Source of the DNA: Planctomycetota bacterium
GTDB lineage: Bacteria > Planctomycetota > Planctomycetia > Gemmatales > Gemmataceae
Assembly: GCA_003669555.1 (NCBI GenBank)
Contig: QWOS01000093.1
Span: 1-51,171, forward strand
Reading direction: 5' to 3'
Length of the DNA: 51,171 nt
Shown: positions 15,508-24,732 of the stretch, one piece after another
Numbering within the stretch: position 1 is the stretch's first letter
Layout of the letters: every line of letters starts with the position of its first letter
The notes under the pieces: generated by a model
What the model saw: the letters and a program-made list of their open reading frames with translations, nothing else
Told to the model about the DNA's origin: nothing
Database searches by the model: none
Made by a program: the position numbers and the translations under genes

Positions 15508-18500
15508 ATGCTGCTGATCATTCTGGCCCTGTTGAATAGCCAGCCGGCGCAAGTGGAACTGGTGCCCGCCGGACTCGCAAGGCGCGATATCACGCCCTCC
15601 TATCCGGTCCGGCTGAGTGGCTTTGGCTTTCGCCGGATGGAATCCGAGGGGGTGCAGCAGCGGGTCTGGGCCAAGGCACTGGCATTGGGCGACCATCTGC
15701 CCTGGGTGCTGATCACGGTGGATAATCTTGGCTGTTCAACCGCCATCCGCCAGAAGTTGCTTGATCGGTTGAAATCGCAGGGAGTCACCAGCGAACGCCT
15801 GGCCATCTGCGCCTCACACACGCACACCGCCCCCATGCTCGAAGGGGTCTGCGCCACCCTGTTTGGCCAGACCATACCTGGGGACCACCAGGAGCGAATT
15901 CACCGCTACACCGGGGAATTCACGGATGCGCTGGAGAAAGTGGTCCTGGCAGCGCTTGGCGATCGCAAGCCATCGCAACTGGGCTGGTCGATGGGCAAAG
16001 TGGGATTTGCCATCAACCGTCGCACAGCGGGGGGCCCTGTGGATCACGACCTCCCCGTGCTGGTGGTTCGCGAACCAGAGGGTGGCAAGGTGCGGGGCCT
16101 CTGGGCGAGCTATGCCTGCCACGCAGTGACCCTTTCGCATAATAAAATTGGTGGCGATTGGCCGGGGCACGCCCAGCAGGCGATGGAAGATGCCTTCCCC
16201 GGAGCAATCGCCCTGATGAGCATCGGCTGCGGTGCCGACAGCAACCCGTCCTCCGGGGTGACAGGTGACAAGGTGGAGGTGGCCTCGCGCCAGGGGATGG
16301 AAGTGGGGCGTGAAGTAGAGAGGCTGATCAAGCTGGGCCTGGAACCGCTGGGCCCGCCCACCAGCGCCACCCTGGAATCCATCACCCTGGAGCTGGGCAA
16401 CCCGCCCGATCGTCAGGAATTCGCGGAACGCGCCCAGAAATCCGACTACATCGGCCACCATGCCCGGGTGCAACTGGCCCGGCTTGGCCGGGGTGAAAAA
16501 CTGGCAACATCCATCGCCTATCCGGTGCAAACCTGGGAATTTGGTGACAGGCTGGCCATGGTCTTTTTGCCGGGTGAGGTGGTAGTGGATTATTCGTTGC
16601 GCCTGAAACGCGAACTCGATGGCAAACGCCTCTGGCTCAATGCCTACAGCAACGATTCGCCTTGCTATATCCCTTCGGAGCGCATCCTGAAAGAGGGCGG
16701 CTACGAGGGAGGCGCGGCCATGACCTATTACGATCTGCCCTCCTCATTCCGGCCCGGACTGGAGGGGCAGATCATCGCCTCGGCGGAGAGGGCGCTCCTG
16801 GGGCGTTTCAAAGCCGCTGAAGGCACGGAAAAAACCCAGGGCACCCAAGCCAGAACTCCAGCCCAGGCCCTGGCCACCTGGCGGGTGCCACCAGCGACCC
16901 GGCTGGAACTGGTAGCCGCCGAACCCCTGGTGCAAAGCCCGGTGGCGATTGATTTCGCCCCGGATGGCGCGCTCCTGGTGGCCGAGATGCGCGACTACCC
17001 CTCGGGAGAAAATGGCGATTACCAGCCCGGTGGCGCGGTTCGACGCCTGACTGACATCAATGGCGATGGCAAATTCGACCATTCCACCCTATTCGTTGAC
17101 AACATCCCATTCCCCACGGGTGTGACCGCCTGGCGCGATAGCGTGCTGATTTGCGCCGCTCCCGATATTCTCCTGGCCCGCGACACCAATGGTGACGGCA
17201 AGGCCGATGTGGTTGAAAAGCTCTACAGTGGTTTTGGCACCGGCAACTACCAGGCGCGGGTCAATTCACTCACTCCCGGACTGGATGGCTGGCTCCATGG
17301 CAGTTGCGGGCTGTTCGGCGGGAAAATAAAAAGCCATAAAACCGGCAAAATTCTGGAGCTGGGCGACCGGGATTTCCGCATCCAGCCAGACACCGGCGCC
17401 ATTGAACCGGCCACCGGCCGCACCCAGCAGGGGCGCATCCGTGACGCGCAAGGGAACTGGTTTGGGTGCGACAATTCGGTACTGGCCTGGCACCTGGCCC
17501 TGCCAGATGAATACCTGCGCCGCAATCCCTCGGTCCGCCACCCGCAAGTTATCAGGCAGGTGGCTACCAACCCTGAAGCCAATCGGCTGATTCCAGCCGG
17601 GTCCGTGCAGATGTTCAAGCTGTCTGGCCCGGTTGGCACGGTCACCTCGGCCTGCGGCATTGGCACCTACAGCGATACTCTTTTGGGCCATGATTACAGT
17701 TCCAGCCTGTTCACTTGCGAACCGGTGCATCATCTTGTCCACCGGCTTGAGCTGGAGCCGGATGGCCATTCATTCAGTGGCACCCGTCCGGTGGTTGAGG
17801 CCGACCATTCCTTCCTGGCCTCCAGTGACCCCTGGGCCAGGCCGGTGCAGGTGAAGGCTGGTCCCGATGGTTGCCTGTATGTGGTGGACATGTACCGTTT
17901 CCTGATTGAGCACCCGCGCTGGATCCCCAGCGCGGATCTGGAAAAAATCGACACCCGCGCCGGTTCCGGCCTGGGGCGTATTTATCGGCTTCGTCCGGAA
18001 AAAGGTGAGCCGCGTCCCAGGGTGAATCTCGCCACCGCCTCTCTGGCCACCGTGCTGGCACAGATGGAAAGTCCGGCTGCCAGCGCCCGGGACATGGCCA
18101 TGCAGCAATTGCTGTGGCGGAACAATTCCGCCGCGATCAAGCCCCTTCGAAACCTGGCAGGGCAAAGCACCAATGGCCTGGTGCGGCTCCAGGCGCTGGC
18201 CGCCTGTGCCTTGCTGGCCCGGATTGATGAGCCGCTGATCAACCAGGGCCTGGTGGACAAGCACCCTGGGGTCAGACGCCAAGCCGCCCGGCTGGCGGCA
18301 ACCCTGGCACCTTCCACCACCGCGCGGGACGCCCTGATCCTGCTGACCAAGGACGCCGATGCTCAAACCCGATTGCAAGCCGTGTTGTCACTGGGAAACT
18401 GGGAGGACGCTACCGCCGCCACAGCCCTGGGAAAAGCGGCGGGGACCCATGCAGCCGACCCCCTGCTGGTTAGTGCGGCTCTCAGCGGCGCCCACGCATC

Positions 18501-20934
18501 CACTCTTGGCGCGTTCGCCGAGGCGGCATTGCAGACCCAACCCAACCCGCCCACAGCCTTCCTGGGCCGACTGACCGAGGCAGTCTCCAGCAACCCTGAA
18601 GCCCTGAAACACCTGATTTCCAGCTTGTTGCAACCCAACGGCACTCGTCAGCAGGCCGATCCCATCCACACCATGGGCAGTCTGCTGGTGGCGCTGGAGG
18701 GACGGAACTTCAGCCTGAACCAGCTTGGCCCCGAGGTGACCACATCGCTGGCCAGTCTGATCAGCAGATCGCGCACGGTTGCTGAAAACCAGCAAGCCAT
18801 GGAAAATGACCGGATCGCCGCCATCACTCTCCTGGGGCGGGCCGAAAACAGTTCTGACGATCTCACCCTGCTGGCCAGGCTGCTGGCCCCGACTGAAGCC
18901 CCACTGATCCGGCAAGCGGCTCTCCAGCGTTTGTCTGCCACGGGCAGCCCGACCGCAGGCCGGGTATTGATCGAAAACTACCGCTCCCTGAATCCGATGC
19001 TGCGAACAGCCGCGCTGGATGCCCTGGCCAGTCGTCCTGCCTGGGTGGGCCTGCTGCTCGATGCGATGGAAGCCCGAACCATTCCCGCCGGGGAGATCAA
19101 TGCCATCCGTCGGCAGCGCCTGATGGAAAGCCGTGACCCGGCAATGCGGGCGCGGGCAGTCAAACTGCTGGCTGATGGCTCCAGCGTCGGTCGGGGCGAA
19201 GTGCTGGCCAGGTACCAGGGGGCTACCAGCCTGGCGGGCCATGCCAGCATGGGCCGTGACCTTTTCCGCAAGCATTGCGCAGTCTGCCATCGCCTGGAAG
19301 ACAACGGCAACGCTGTGGGGCCAGACCTGCGCACGGTAGCTGGCAAGTCAGCCGGGAGCCTGCTCCAGGAAATCCTTGATCCCAACCGCAATCTTGATTC
19401 CCGCTATCTGGTTTATGCCGCCACCCTGAAAAAAGGACAAACAATAGCCGGAATTATCACTTCAGAAAATGCCACAAGCCTGTCAATTCGCCAGGCCGAT
19501 GGGCAGGAGCGCAACCTGCTACGGGCCGATCTGGAAAGCCTGGAAACTACCGGCAAGTCACTGATGCCCGAAGGCCTGGAACGGGAGATTCCGGTGGAGG
19601 CGATGGCACACCTGCTGGCCTATCTGGCCAAGCTGGAGAGCCCGGCCAGGACCGTGCCTGGCAACCAGCCCCGCGAGGTAGCGATCGCAGCCCATGGGGC
19701 TACCCTGACGGCAACCACCTGCGAGATACGCGGTGGTGCCATTCTTTTTGAAAGCGAATTCGGCAACCTGGGCAATTGGCATGGCGAGCAGGATTTTATC
19801 CGCTGGCGAGTGAAATCACCCCAGGCCCTCACTCTCGACTTGTGGCTCGATTTTGCCTGCGCCCAATCCGCCGCCGGCAACCGACTGGTGGTGGAGTGCG
19901 GCGTATCGCGCCTGGATTTTGTGGTGCCCGCCACAGGAGGAGACTGGTCAACCTACAAGCAACTGAAAGTGGGGCGTATCAGCCTGCCAGCCGGTGACGC
20001 CACCGTGACCGTGCGGCCTGACGGAGCGGTGCGCGCCGCCCTGCTCGACCTGCGCTCGGTTTACCTCACAGCCAACAACCAGGTTCCGGTGCTGGTGGCG
20101 AAGGCGGCGGGGGATGTGCCCCAATCCCCTGGTGAACTGGTGCGGGCGCTGGAGAATGGCACCGGTGACAAGGCTCTGGTCCAGCGCCTGCTTGACCAGC
20201 GGTCGGATTGGGCGGCTGACATGCTGCAGGACATGACCAACGGTCTGGCCGAGGGCAAGGACGAATACCAGGCGATTCCACATATCTGGCGCGTGGCGAT
20301 CGCCCAGGGCAGGAAAGGAGATGCCGCCACACTGAAGGCGATATTGCGGGTATCACTACCACAAACCGATGCGGGGATGCGTGATTGGCAATCCGTGGTG
20401 GTGGGAGGCGGCCTGATCAACGGTTCCACGCTGGCGGGTCGTTGGCCGCACCAGGAATACCAAACCCTGCTAGCAAAAGAAGATGCTTTGCGCGAACGCT
20501 GGGACCGGGCCATCAAGCTGGCTTTCTCGCTGGCGAACAGCTCCCGGGTCCCCACCGGCACCCGCTATGACGCACTGCGCATGGTGGCACTGGGGGACCG
20601 GGGCCAGGCGCTGACGGTGCTGGCCCAGTACCTGAAGCCGGGCACTGACGATGAATTGGTCATGGGTGCCATCAGTGGCCTGGGTGATATCGATAGCAGC
20701 GACGATGCGAAGGTGGCACCGCTGCTCCTGGAGGCCCTGCCCCGGCTGAACGCGGAAAACCTGGGAATGGCCCTGGGCGCGCTGGCCCGCACCCCTGACC
20801 GCTCGTTGGCCCTGCTGAACGCCATTGCCACAGGCAGGGTGGAAGCGAAAAAGGTTGTCGAACCATGGCGCGGGAAGTTGCGGGAAACCGCAGACCCCGT
20901 GGTGCAAGAAAAAGCGCGGCGTCTGCTGCCGTGA
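15508..20934 (+). CDS. Ceramidase-like / membrane-bound dehydrogenase / HEAT / cytochrome c fusion protein
   Basis: This exported protein has about 1808 residues from the ATG at 15508; an ATG at 15466 is also possible and neither has a clear ribosome site. After a short signal (MLLIILALL), residues about 15-430 resemble neutral ceramidase, with SHTHTAP, YACHAVTL, GGDWPG and GCGADSNP. From about 460 to 830 comes the planctomycete/verrucomicrobial membrane-bound dehydrogenase beta-propeller, with PVAIDFAPDGALLVAEM, NGDGKFD and NGDGKADV. HEAT-like alpha repeats fill about 850-1245. A cytochrome c-type heme site, CAVCH, begins at residue 1257 within the family block GRDLFRKHCAVCH through LMPEGLE. 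A carbohydrate-binding-like beta domain and more alpha repeats end the protein. The substrate is unknown; electron transfer from a bound substrate to the heme is inferred. Confidence 0.85.
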   Translation: MLLIILALLNSQPAQVELVPAGLARRDITPSYPVRLSGFGFRRMESEGVQQRVWAKALALGDHLPWVLITVDNLGCSTAIRQKLLDRLKSQGVTSERLAICASHTHTAPMLEGVCATLFGQTIPGDHQERIHRYTGEFTDALEKVVLAALGDRKPSQLGWSMGKVGFAINRRTAGGPVDHDLPVLVVREPEGGKVRGLWASYACHAVTLSHNKIGGDWPGHAQQAMEDAFPGAIALMSIGCGADSNPSSGVTGDKVEVASRQGMEVGREVERLIKLGLEPLGPPTSATLESITLELGNPPDRQEFAERAQKSDYIGHHARVQLARLGRGEKLATSIAYPVQTWEFGDRLAMVFLPGEVVVDYSLRLKRELDGKRLWLNAYSNDSPCYIPSERILKEGGYEGGAAMTYYDLPSSFRPGLEGQIIASAERALLGRFKAAEGTEKTQGTQARTPAQALATWRVPPATRLELVAAEPLVQSPVAIDFAPDGALLVAEMRDYPSGENGDYQPGGAVRRLTDINGDGKFDHSTLFVDNIPFPTGVTAWRDSVLICAAPDILLARDTNGDGKADVVEKLYSGFGTGNYQARVNSLTPGLDGWLHGSCGLFGGKIKSHKTGKILELGDRDFRIQPDTGAIEPATGRTQQGRIRDAQGNWFGCDNSVLAWHLALPDEYLRRNPSVRHPQVIRQVATNPEANRLIPAGSVQMFKLSGPVGTVTSACGIGTYSDTLLGHDYSSSLFTCEPVHHLVHRLELEPDGHSFSGTRPVVEADHSFLASSDPWARPVQVKAGPDGCLYVVDMYRFLIEHPRWIPSADLEKIDTRAGSGLGRIYRLRPEKGEPRPRVNLATASLATVLAQMESPAASARDMAMQQLLWRNNSAAIKPLRNLAGQSTNGLVRLQALAACALLARIDEPLINQGLVDKHPGVRRQAARLAATLAPSTTARDALILLTKDADAQTRLQAVLSLGNWEDATAATALGKAAGTHAADPLLVSAALSGAHASTLGAFAEAALQTQPNPPTAFLGRLTEAVSSNPEALKHLISSLLQPNGTRQQADPIHTMGSLLVALEGRNFSLNQLGPEVTTSLASLISRSRTVAENQQAMENDRIAAITLLGRAENSSDDLTLLARLLAPTEAPLIRQAALQRLSATGSPTAGRVLIENYRSLNPMLRTAALDALASRPAWVGLLLDAMEARTIPAGEINAIRRQRLMESRDPAMRARAVKLLADGSSVGRGEVLARYQGATSLAGHASMGRDLFRKHCAVCHRLEDNGNAVGPDLRTVAGKSAGSLLQEILDPNRNLDSRYLVYAATLKKGQTIAGIITSENATSLSIRQADGQERNLLRADLESLETTGKSLMPEGLEREIPVEAMAHLLAYLAKLESPARTVPGNQPREVAIAAHGATLTATTCEIRGGAILFESEFGNLGNWHGEQDFIRWRVKSPQALTLDLWLDFACAQSAAGNRLVVECGVSRLDFVVPATGGDWSTYKQLKVGRISLPAGDATVTVRPDGAVRAALLDLRSVYLTANNQVPVLVAKAAGDVPQSPGELVRALENGTGDKALVQRLLDQRSDWAADMLQDMTNGLAEGKDEYQAIPHIWRVAIAQGRKGDAATLKAILRVSLPQTDAGMRDWQSVVVGGGLINGSTLAGRWPHQEYQTLLAKEDALRERWDRAIKLAFSLANSSRVPTGTRYDALRMVALGDRGQALTVLAQYLKPGTDDELVMGAISGLGDIDSSDDAKVAPLLLEALPRLNAENLGMALGALARTPDRSLALLNAIATGRVEAKKVVEPWRGKLRETADPVVQEKARRLLP

Positions 20935-20986
20935 TCCAGGCAAATCTCAAGCCCCTTTCCCGGATATGCCAGGGGGGGCCGGTCAA

Positions 20987-21031
20987 CCATAAACCCCGGG
21001 CGCGCGGTGGAGCGCAACCCGGGGCTTATGG
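20987..21031. terminator. Large hairpin between convergent genes
   Basis: The arms at 20987-21000 (CCATAAACCCCGGG) and 21018-21031 (CCCGGGGCTTATGG) pair over 13 of 14 positions around a 17-base loop. The hairpin lies between the convergent ceramidase fusion and lipoprotein genes and could act in both directions. It lacks a long T tract on either side. Confidence 0.55.
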
Positions 21032-21057
21032 CGTGGAAGTGTTCAGGGGCACGCTGA

Positions 21058-21717
21058 TCAGCGGATGAAAGTCCTCGAGGTGGTACCGCCAGGGGCGGGC
21101 ATGGGCTGGGCCTGCGGCGTGCCGCCCGGAGAAGGCAGTCCGGGAGGAGGTGCCACAGTGTTCGGGGGAAGCGGTTGCATGTTACCAACCGGCACCGGAG
21201 CGATAGGGGTGCTGGGCAAGGCCGCGCCGGGAATCATGCCAGGCATCATGGTCCCCATGGACTGGGGAGGCATCATACCCGGAGACATGACCCCGCACGA
21301 TGGCGTGGGGCAAGAGGGCATCAGGGTGCTCATGGTCGGGCAGCCCTCGGACATGAACGAAGCAACCGGCGACGCACACGGCGGCTGGGCGTATTGCTGA
21401 ACCATCGGCGGAGGCCCCTCGCCATAGGAGACAATGAACTCGCCTGGGGCCAATGGCACCGGTGAATGGTCAGCGGGGTGAGGCTGCTTCTTGAGCATGG
21501 CCAACAAGCCGGGCTTGCTCTTGTCGTGGCTACACAAGCCGAGGAACCCCTTCTTGGGTGGTTCGGGCGCTGGCGCCCCGCAAGTTGCGGTATCACAGGG
21601 ATTGTGGGGTGGGGTGGCCGCTGATTTGCCGCCCATGCTTTGGCAGCCTGCCAAGGCCAGGCCGGATAGCGCCACCAAAGCGCCCCGTGGCGTCCACATG
21701 AATGAAAATCGCAACAT
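21058..21717 (-). CDS. Pro/Gly/Met-rich lipoprotein
   Basis: The ATG at 21717 gives 219 residues and a lipoprotein signal with the lipobox LALAGC, so the mature protein begins at Cys and is lipid-anchored. The upstream part of the open frame (to 21804) is unlikely to be translated. The mature part has a cysteine-containing segment (NPCDTATCG), a basic stretch (KKGFLGLCSHDKSKPG), then low-complexity sequence rich in Pro, Met and Gly (GVMSPGMMPPQSMGTMMPGM) to the C-terminus. No enzymatic domain is seen. A Met/Cys-rich exported protein could bind metal, but that is speculation. It lies 200 bases after the S41 protease gene, with a terminator between. Confidence 0.75.
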   Translation of the reverse strand: MLRFSFMWTPRGALVALSGLALAGCQSMGGKSAATPPHNPCDTATCGAPAPEPPKKGFLGLCSHDKSKPGLLAMLKKQPHPADHSPVPLAPGEFIVSYGEGPPPMVQQYAQPPCASPVASFMSEGCPTMSTLMPSCPTPSCGVMSPGMMPPQSMGTMMPGMIPGAALPSTPIAPVPVGNMQPLPPNTVAPPPGLPSPGGTPQAQPMPAPGGTTSRTFIR

Positions 21718-21828
21718 GGTGTCTTGTTCCCAGGTGGCCAGGGGCGCAACCCGCGCCACGGATATAATCGAATCCCGTCCAACTGTGCCCCATTGCGGCC
21801 ACAAGGCAAACCAGCTTGAGTAAAAACC

Positions 21829-21854
21829 AAAAGCCTCGCCAGATTGGCGAGGCT
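21829..21854 (-). terminator. Intrinsic terminator after the S41 protease gene
   Basis: AGCCTCGCC (21832-21840) and GGCGAGGCT (21846-21854) form a perfect 9-bp stem with a 5-base loop. On the minus strand the stem ends GGCTTTTGGTTTTTA. It lies 63 bases beyond the protease stop codon, so the downstream lipoprotein gene is probably transcribed separately. Confidence 0.82.
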
Positions 21855-21917
21855 CAGGGTCGTCAGTTTCAGCAGTCTTTACCTGACCGTCAGGGTCAAT
21901 GGCCAGGGTTGGGGGTA

Positions 21918-24509
21918 TCAGCGACTGCTTACCCGCATTTGGCTGCGCAGGTAAGTGAGGGCTGCCTGCAACTGGGTGTCCACAAAGGGCGGCTTGTCTT
22001 CTTCGTCTTTTTTCTTTTTCTTGCCGCCTGGCCCCTCGATGATTTCGAAGTCGCGGAGGTTCTCGAACAGGTCGTCACGCTCCTTGCGGGTAAGTTTGAC
22101 ATCGAGATCAGGCTTCACGCCCCAGGTGTCCTCGTCCTTGCCCCCGGTGCTGGACTTGTTGAGGTTTTTGCCGCTGGGCCTCCAGAAGGTGGCGGTGGTG
22201 AGTTTGATCTCGCCATCGCCAAATTCCTTGATGTTCTGCACCGAACCCTTGCCGAAGCTGCGCTCGCCGATGACATAGGCGCGGTGGTGGTCCTGCAAGG
22301 CGGCCGAGACGATCTCACTGCCGGAAGCCGAACCTGAGTTGACCATCACCACCATGGGGAAGTCGGTGAGGCTGTTCTCGGAGGAGCCGGAAAACTGGGT
22401 CTCCTGCCGGCCACGAGGGCGGATGCTGACAATGAGGCCATCATCCACAAACATGTCGGAAATCAAAACCGCGCTATCCAGCAGGCCGCCCGGGTTGAAG
22501 CGCAGGTCGAAAACCAGGCCCTTCATGCCTTGCTTGCGCATCTCGTCAACCGCGCGCATCATGTCGCGGGCCGAGTTGCGGGAAAAACTGGTCAGGCGGA
22601 TGTAACCGATCTTGCTCTTGGGATCGACAAACCAGTTCCAGGTGGCGTCTGGCTTGCGTTTGTAGCCCAGCACGCTCTCCACCTCGATGCGCTGGCGGAT
22701 CAGCTTGATCTCCTTGTCGGTTTCCTGCCCTTCGCGCTGGATAAAAACCGTGACAGGGGTGCCGGGCTTGCCAAGAATCTTTTTCACCGCGTCATTGACC
22801 GCCAGGCCCTTGGTAAGAACCACCTCAGGTGACGGCAACTTGTTACCCTTGTTGTCGACATCAAGAACAATCTTGCTGATCAGGTCGCCCGCCTGGATGC
22901 CCGCCTTGAAGGCCGGGCTATCCTTGATGGGTGTGACCACCAGCAGCATGTCCGAGACGCTATCGCGACGAATCTGCACACCGATACCCGTGAAGTTCCC
23001 CTGGATCTCCTTGTCGAGGGTGGCCTTGGTGTCGGAGTCGATGTAGGTGGTGTAGGGGTCAAGGTTTGCCATCATTCGCTGCAAGGTGATATCCACATCC
23101 TTGCCCTTGTCGAGGTCTTCGCGCCGGCCAAGGTTCATGCGGGCATCCCCCAGCAGCTTGTTGATCGCCTCGCCGGTGATCGCCTCGGGTTTCAGCAAGA
23201 GTGTGGCGATCGATTCGGGAATTTTCTCCTCAATGCGCCGATACAGGCCCTGCACGGCCCAGGCGGCCATCTGCCCGGGCTTGAGTTCCTTGACATACTC
23301 GCGCTGGAGCATGTCGATCGCCTTGCGGACAATTTTGGCAAAATCAGCGGCGGCCTCAGGAGCCAGCTTGGTGCTGGCCATCAGTTCGTCGCGTTTGGCC
23401 TCGAAGGCCGCCAGATCGCCCATGCCAGCCAGAGCCTGGTGCTGCTTGCGCAACGAACGCTGCACCTCCAGCTTGGGCATGGCGTTGAGGAGATTGCGTC
23501 CCTCAGCCTGGAATTTTTCGGGGATCTTGCCATCCTTGACGAGAGCCTCGAATTTGACCAGTTCAGCAGCGGCTTTCTCGGCGGCAGGTGGATTCATGGT
23601 CAGGGGGTAGTGGTTGGCGCGGCCACCCAACACGAATGGGAGCTGCTGTTTCTCCTCCTTGTTCTTGCCCAACTGGCGGGCCATCTCGGGCAACTGCTTG
23701 TCGATGTACTCGGTCAACTCGTCGACCGTGACGCGACCATCCGGCTCGCCGCCCTCGGTGTCAGCCTTGCCTGAAAGTCCATCGGTAATCACCTTGGTGA
23801 ATATTCCCTCGCCACTGGGCAGGACGAGTGATGGCTGCAAACCGGTTGTGGCCAAAAAAACCACATGACCCGTGAGCGGGTTGTGATCCTCGGTACCATC
23901 ATCACCCAGAAACTCCCTGTAGGGTGTCTGCCCCAGGGTGGGCTCGGCAATACCTTTGCCCGGAGCGGTGTAACCCTTGAAATTCACATCGAGAAACACA
24001 GCCACGCGCTGGCTTTTGAGATTTTTCAGGGCATCAGCGATCTCTGATTCAGCCACGGCACTACGGTCACGGGTGGCAAACTGGCTATCCGCCAGAAAAT
24101 AGCAGCGTCGGTCGCCGCCGTCGCTCTGCGGCCCGCCCTGGGCAAACAGGCCGACAATGACCGTATCACCCGGCTGTGCTTCTTTGGTCAGCCATGCAAG
24201 CCCTTCCAGGAAGGCGGCGCGGGTGGCTTGCCCGGTACCTGCCAGGAGTTTGGCATCGGCTGGGGCCACTTTGAGGTGTTTGCCATCAGTGAGCAGGCTG
24301 TAAAAGGTCTTGGCATCCTTCTCGGCACCAGGCCGCGCCTTGATGGCAGAATCCTGGAAAGTGCCGGCTCCAGCCACCAGCACCAGGGTGCGTCCTGTGG
24401 AGGGGGCCTGATCACTCACATCGGCTTTAGCCCTGAGCTGGCCGGGTTCGAGCAGAACCCCTGCCAAACCCAGCAGCAATGCCACACACCAGCCTTGGCG
24501 CAAGCGCAT
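21918..24509 (-). CDS. S41 C-terminal processing peptidase fused to a degenerate caspase-like domain
   Basis: The ATG at 24509 is chosen because GAGGGG lies 8 bases upstream and a signal peptide (MRLRQGWCVALLLGLAGVLL) follows; this gives 863 residues. Residues about 35-300 resemble the caspase/peptidase C14 fold, but the catalytic histidine position reads Q124 in VGLFAQGG and the cysteine position reads N176 in FLDVNFKG, so this part should be inactive. A PDZ domain (about 500-590) contains GIGVQIRRD and FKAGIQAGDLI. The S41 core has GYIRLTSFS and DLRFNPGGLL. Its catalytic Ser is S729 in GSASGSEI, with Asp at +11 (LQD) and Lys at +25 (SFGK). It is probably a periplasmic tail-specific protease; the dead caspase fold may bind substrate or regulate it. 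Confidence 0.88.
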   Translation of the reverse strand: MRLRQGWCVALLLGLAGVLLEPGQLRAKADVSDQAPSTGRTLVLVAGAGTFQDSAIKARPGAEKDAKTFYSLLTDGKHLKVAPADAKLLAGTGQATRAAFLEGLAWLTKEAQPGDTVIVGLFAQGGPQSDGGDRRCYFLADSQFATRDRSAVAESEIADALKNLKSQRVAVFLDVNFKGYTAPGKGIAEPTLGQTPYREFLGDDGTEDHNPLTGHVVFLATTGLQPSLVLPSGEGIFTKVITDGLSGKADTEGGEPDGRVTVDELTEYIDKQLPEMARQLGKNKEEKQQLPFVLGGRANHYPLTMNPPAAEKAAAELVKFEALVKDGKIPEKFQAEGRNLLNAMPKLEVQRSLRKQHQALAGMGDLAAFEAKRDELMASTKLAPEAAADFAKIVRKAIDMLQREYVKELKPGQMAAWAVQGLYRRIEEKIPESIATLLLKPEAITGEAINKLLGDARMNLGRREDLDKGKDVDITLQRMMANLDPYTTYIDSDTKATLDKEIQGNFTGIGVQIRRDSVSDMLLVVTPIKDSPAFKAGIQAGDLISKIVLDVDNKGNKLPSPEVVLTKGLAVNDAVKKILGKPGTPVTVFIQREGQETDKEIKLIRQRIEVESVLGYKRKPDATWNWFVDPKSKIGYIRLTSFSRNSARDMMRAVDEMRKQGMKGLVFDLRFNPGGLLDSAVLISDMFVDDGLIVSIRPRGRQETQFSGSSENSLTDFPMVVMVNSGSASGSEIVSAALQDHHRAYVIGERSFGKGSVQNIKEFGDGEIKLTTATFWRPSGKNLNKSSTGGKDEDTWGVKPDLDVKLTRKERDDLFENLRDFEIIEGPGGKKKKKDEEDKPPFVDTQLQAALTYLRSQMRVSSR

Positions 24510-24699
24510 CGTCATTTCCCCTCGGTGAACCGCGATACCCACCCAGCCCCGGCCGCCTACAGCCGGAAGTCATTCGGGCGAAGATTCTTCCATTATCTTC
24601 CCCAGCCCGCCTTATCGGCGCAACCCGTACTGGGTGGCCGATGGCTTCGTAGGGAAAAACTGTCTGTGAGTCTGGGAAAGATGCGGCGATGGCGGCCAC

Positions 24700-24726
24700 A
24701 AAAAAGGCGGGACGGCAATTCCCGCC
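24700..24726 (-). terminator. Intrinsic terminator after the aminotransferase gene
   Basis: GGCGGG (24706-24711) pairs with CCCGCC (24721-24726) around a 9-base loop. On the minus strand the stem runs directly into six T residues (complement of 24700-24705). It begins 6 bases after the aminotransferase stop codon and separates that gene from the S41 protease gene. Confidence 0.85.
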
Positions 24727-24732
24727 AGGGCG

